Shown here in pieces: positions 4,732-7,939 of a stretch of DNA of 7,939 bases; the first letter of the stretch is position 1, and the number at the start of each line of letters is the position of its first letter. Made by a program: the position numbers and the translations under genes. Below the pieces are notes generated by a model, which ran no database searches, had not been told where the DNA came from, and was given only the letters and a program-made list of their open reading frames with translations. This DNA is from Thermoflexales bacterium. GTDB lineage: Bacteria; Chloroflexota; Anaerolineae; Fen-1058. The DNA is taken from NCBI GenBank assembly GCA_030834835.1, contig JAUQXD010000075.1, positions 1 to 7,939 on the forward strand, written 5' to 3'.

Positions 4732-7700
4732 TTACGGTGTAGTGGGCGTCACCGGCGCAGTGATACCCGGTGTCCCTTGCAATTGTGCGATCAAGGAATT
4801 GATTTCGGCCTTGTTCGCTTCCGGCGCGCCGGCCAACGCCTGTTGAGCCGTTTGCAAGGCCAGATCAATCTGCCCGCTCTGCGCCAGCAAAATCGCCAGC
4901 ACGCGCTGATCGTCCCACAGGTTCGGATCGCTGGCGGCCAGCTGCACGACGCGCTGCTGCGTTGCCAGCGCTTCGCCCAGCCGGTTCTGCGGGAAGTACA
5001 CATTACGCGCCAGCGTCCGCAGACCGGGCAGGAAATCCGGGTGATCTGTTAAGTAAGCCAGCGTGATCGTTTCGACTTCAGTGTAGTTGCCCTGCGAGAC
5101 CAGCATATCCGCCAGCCCGCCCCACGCATCCGTGCTGTTGGGATTCCATTCCATCGCCTTCTCATATTCGCGGCGAGCTGCGTCGGTCTGGCCCTGCGAG
5201 CGCGCCAGCTGCGCCCGGATCAAATACGTTTGCTCGAATTGCTGATCGAGCGCCAGCGAGTGATCGAGTTTGGCCTGAGCGTCCTTGATGAACGCATCTG
5301 CCCCGGCCGTATCACCCGCCGCGCGGGCACTGTCGGCCAGCGCCATCAACACGGTTGACCATTCATTCCACAGGATGGCATTGTTGGGGCTGAGGGTCGT
5401 GGCGATCTGGTATTGCGCGCCCGATTGATCGAGCTGGGCCTTGCGCACCGCCGGATCGGCCGCATACAGATCGGCCCAGCGGCGATACAACCGCGCAAGG
5501 TTGGCGGACTGATCGGTGTTGAGCGGATTCAAAAGCCGCGCGTTTTCCAGCACCGTTTTAGCCGCCAATAGCGAATCCTGTTTGCTCAGGCCATATGTCT
5601 GCTGGAAGGTCAACTTCAAAATGCCCGACAGGTTATTGCCGGCCGTTGCCAGAATCGATTGACCCTCTGGCGCCTGCGAGGCCTTTTCCAGATAAGCCGC
5701 GCCCAGCCACAGGTAATAGAAGTCTTCGTCGGGCGCCAGTTCCAGCACCCGCTTATAGTGGGCGATCGCCACATCCCACTGGCCCTGCGAGCGCAGCGGA
5801 TCGGCCTGCTTGTAGATGGTGTCGGCCCGGATAGAGTTGAGATTGGTCGTTACCACCAGCACGATGACGACAATCACCACCGGCACGCTGACGGCCAGAC
5901 CCCAGTCGCTGGCCGTCTTGCCCTGCCAGGTGCGCGCTTGAACCATCGACAGCGCGGCGATGCCCAGCATGATCAGCAGCACGACCACATAGAACGTCGC
6001 CAGCAGACCGCCTACGGTTTCAGCCAGCGTCAGCAATTCTTTGACGCGCTGCGCATATTGATCGAGCGTAGTGATCTGCGTGCCCTGGATGATTTTGCCC
6101 AGGCTCAGCAGGGTGCCGGCATGCATCAGCCAGAACGTCAACGCCAACCCGATCGAGGCCCCGTACCAGACGGCCGCCGCCGGCAGCACGTCCTTCGCCG
6201 CCAGCAGGTCGCGCCGCCGCAGTTCGGTGACACTCAACAAACCGCCGAAGAGCCACGTCACAAAGTACATCAACAGCGCGCCCATGGATTCGCGATTGTT
6301 TTGATACGGCAGCCGGGTCAGCGAATTCACGATGAGCTGCGTGGCGTCGGTGGCCGCGCCCTGCGTCTGGTTCGAACTTGTGATGAATTCATAGCCCAGC
6401 GTCGATAAGACCAGCGCCCCGATCAACGCCAGCACCAGCACGGAACCCAGCCAGGGCGTTGTGCGGCGCGGCTCGCGTCGAGTCGGCGTCACCGGCGTCA
6501 CCGGGTGCACCGTCTTCTTCTTATGGCGCGGCGTCGTGGCAGACGGCTCTCTCGACACCGGCACGGCAGACGCCGACGAAGCCGGCAGCGCCGCCGGTTT
6601 GGGCGCTTCGTCATCCACCGGCACCCACTTCAAACCGGTCAGCACGAGCAAGCCCGCATACGTCCAGAAATACGTGCGCGTCGACGCGATGGCGATCCCG
6701 GCCAGACCGATTTCCAGATAGTGCGCCAGGATGCCGCCAAACAGCGCGATGATCAAGAACAGGTGGCCGCTCATCTCGATCGGTTGGCCCGCTGTCGGGC
6801 CAAACACCGCGCGACCCGCCACGAACAACAGGCCAAACAGAATGACACCGCCGACAACCGCCACCGTCAACTCGATCGCGCGATTGTCTGACGTGAACGT
6901 CGACAGGTAAATCGCCGCAACCAAAATGCTGATCAGCGCCGCCGCAATGATAACGTACACGCGCCGCGAGATCTGGAAATGGAACAGTGCAAAGGCCACC
7001 ACATACAACACCAGGCCGCCTGTTACGCCGCCGGTCCAGCCCGGTCCAAAGAAGTTGGGTTGCAACGCCACGGCCAGCAGCACCGCCCCGGCCACGCCGC
7101 CCGCGATCATCAACCCGAACAGGAAGATCGCCGCTCGCCGGTTGGGTATCCAGCCGATGAACTTCAGCGCGAAGAAAAACACGCTCAGGAACAGGAACTG
7201 CTCCACGATAAAGCCGACCCCGCCGGTAATGACCAGCGAGTCCCAGACTTCGTTGTGAGATCGATCGGGTGAGGCGTTGCGTGCCTCCAGATGCGCCAGA
7301 TCGGGCGGATAGAACGGGTTATAGGCCACGTACATCGATTCCGGCCCGTAACCGATCACCGGGCGCAGGAAGTTGAGGCTATCCGTCGAGCCGTCCGGGA
7401 ACTTCAATGGATCATGGGGCAGCACCAGCTGCGACGCCCCTTCCCAGATCAACGATCGGACTTCACCGGTGCCGCCCTCGGTTTCAAACAGCGACGACAA
7501 CCGCCCAAACGCGCCGGTCGAGCGCAACTCCACGATCAGCGGCATGTCCGAGAAGTTCACCAGGAACAGGCCCATCGCGCCAACGATCGAAAACATGATC
7601 CACGAGGTCCACAGCCAGCGCGCCGCCGTGCGCCGGATGCCAGCCACGATCAACAGCGGCAGCAAGCCGCCCAACAGCGCGGCCACCACCACCAGTGAAA

Positions 7701-7939
7701 TCTTGGGGACAGGGAACAACTTAAAGATCAAGAATGCGCCGGCCCCTGCTCCCACAATGCCCAGCACAGCCACGCCCAACGCCTTAAACACATCCAACAC
7801 GCGGATGGGGAAGCGTGCCTCAGCCGAATCGGTCTCGGTCGCAGCCTGGCTGTGCAGCGACACGCGCAGCAGCAATAGTCCGACCAGGCCAAAGATAAAC
7901 ATGCCCGGCAGCCAGCCCAGCAGCGGGCCGCGGCTGTCC
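4732..7939 (-). CDS. O-antigen ligase/polymerase-like (Wzy_C) membrane protein with C-terminal TPRs, partial
   Basis: C-terminal 1068 residues of a larger protein; the frame is open at the right edge and already mid-domain, so the Met at 7902 (numbered 1 here) is not the start. The edge reads DSRGPLLGWLPG, the SRGPLL signature of Wzy_C proteins. About ten membrane segments follow up to residue 422. An outside loop (117-221) carries RPVIGYGPES (180-189) and DRSHNEVWD (213-221), whose His216 matches the conserved His of WaaL/Wzy ligases. A proline-rich basic linker (430-482, with RHKKK) leads to a second block of about five membrane segments (483-506, 540-557, 572-597, 625-652, 665-686). Tetratricopeptide repeats (about 695-1040) and a PVTPTTP tail close the protein. 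It probably transfers or polymerises a polyprenyl-linked glycan, with the TPRs as a docking platform. If the host lacks lipopolysaccharide the acceptor is not lipid A; O-glycosylation of protein is an alternative. The downstream WecA-like gene suits this pathway. Confidence 0.85.
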   Translation of the reverse strand, partial: DSRGPLLGWLPGMFIFGLVGLLLLRVSLHSQAATETDSAEARFPIRVLDVFKALGVAVLGIVGAGAGAFLIFKLFPVPKISLVVVAALLGGLLPLLIVAGIRRTAARWLWTSWIMFSIVGAMGLFLVNFSDMPLIVELRSTGAFGRLSSLFETEGGTGEVRSLIWEGASQLVLPHDPLKFPDGSTDSLNFLRPVIGYGPESMYVAYNPFYPPDLAHLEARNASPDRSHNEVWDSLVITGGVGFIVEQFLFLSVFFFALKFIGWIPNRRAAIFLFGLMIAGGVAGAVLLAVALQPNFFGPGWTGGVTGGLVLYVVAFALFHFQISRRVYVIIAAALISILVAAIYLSTFTSDNRAIELTVAVVGGVILFGLLFVAGRAVFGPTAGQPIEMSGHLFLIIALFGGILAHYLEIGLAGIAIASTRTYFWTYAGLLVLTGLKWVPVDDEAPKPAALPASSASAVPVSREPSATTPRHKKKTVHPVTPVTPTRREPRRTTPWLGSVLVLALIGALVLSTLGYEFITSSNQTQGAATDATQLIVNSLTRLPYQNNRESMGALLMYFVTWLFGGLLSVTELRRRDLLAAKDVLPAAAVWYGASIGLALTFWLMHAGTLLSLGKIIQGTQITTLDQYAQRVKELLTLAETVGGLLATFYVVVLLIMLGIAALSMVQARTWQGKTASDWGLAVSVPVVIVVIVLVVTTNLNSIRADTIYKQADPLRSQGQWDVAIAHYKRVLELAPDEDFYYLWLGAAYLEKASQAPEGQSILATAGNNLSGILKLTFQQTYGLSKQDSLLAAKTVLENARLLNPLNTDQSANLARLYRRWADLYAADPAVRKAQLDQSGAQYQIATTLSPNNAILWNEWSTVLMALADSARAAGDTAGADAFIKDAQAKLDHSLALDQQFEQTYLIRAQLARSQGQTDAARREYEKAMEWNPNSTDAWGGLADMLVSQGNYTEVETITLAYLTDHPDFLPGLRTLARNVYFPQNRLGEALATQQRVVQLAASDPNLWDDQRVLAILLAQSGQIDLALQTAQQALAGAPEANKAEINSLIAQLQGTPGITAPVTPTTP

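Noticed and set aside
5763..5770. GCGATCGC, the HIP1 octamer of cyanobacteria
   Set aside because: I noticed one clear copy, within a coding region. GATCG-rich words are common here through codon use, so it is no sign of HIP1 enrichment.
5659..6408. Plus-strand open frames opposite the TPR protein
   Set aside because: Antisense to a clear membrane/TPR coding sequence. Gln/Arg/His-rich shadows without family motifs or start signals.
7900..7902. Start codon of the ligase-like protein
   Set aside because: The frame continues without a stop to the window edge and the upstream residues form the SRGPLL signature, so this Met is internal.

Overview
The window is the chromosome of a bacterium of moderately high GC. 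All genes lie on the minus strand. I favour a Chloroflexota (Anaerolineae-like) origin. The reasons are a T-box leader on an aminoacyl-tRNA synthetase gene outside an AT-rich Firmicutes background, a polytopic Wzy_C-type protein fused to TPRs, and short heptamer repeats in the gaps. This assignment is inference; no 16S or marker search could be run.

Layout in the direction of transcription (right to left): (1) 7939-4732, the C-terminal 1068 residues of a large O-antigen-ligase-like membrane protein with a TPR tail, open at the right edge. (2) 4677-3673, a WecA/TagO/MraY-superfamily polyprenyl-phosphate sugar-1-phosphate transferase. (3) 3612-3046, a small VTT (SNARE-associated/DedA superfamily) membrane protein closest in motif layout to YqaA. 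(4) 3016-1721, an M48 (HtpX-like) membrane metallopeptidase with an N-terminal zinc ribbon. (5) A consensus sigma70-type promoter at 1707-1680, only 13 bases after the M48 stop. (6) A valine T-box leader (about 1675-1346) with a GUC specifier, a matching antiterminator and a terminator. (7) valS from 1235 to the left edge, partial, 411 residues visible.

Genes 1-4 are spaced 29-60 bases apart with no recognisable terminator between them, so they could form one transcription unit. The first two (and by family analogy perhaps the third) concern polyprenyl-linked glycans: priming of the lipid carrier, polymerisation or transfer of the glycan, and possibly carrier recycling. The M48 peptidase may act in membrane protein quality control. 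valS is controlled separately, by charging of tRNA-Val.

The most distinctive parts are non-coding. The T-box leader shows specifier, antiterminator and terminator at base-pair resolution. It also has an extra GC-rich hairpin in the 5' arm of Stem I and a repeat-like palindromic block where Stem III should be. A pair of inverted heptamer arrays lies between the terminator and the valS ribosome binding site. A second, unrelated heptamer repeat supplies the stop codon of the WecA-like gene.
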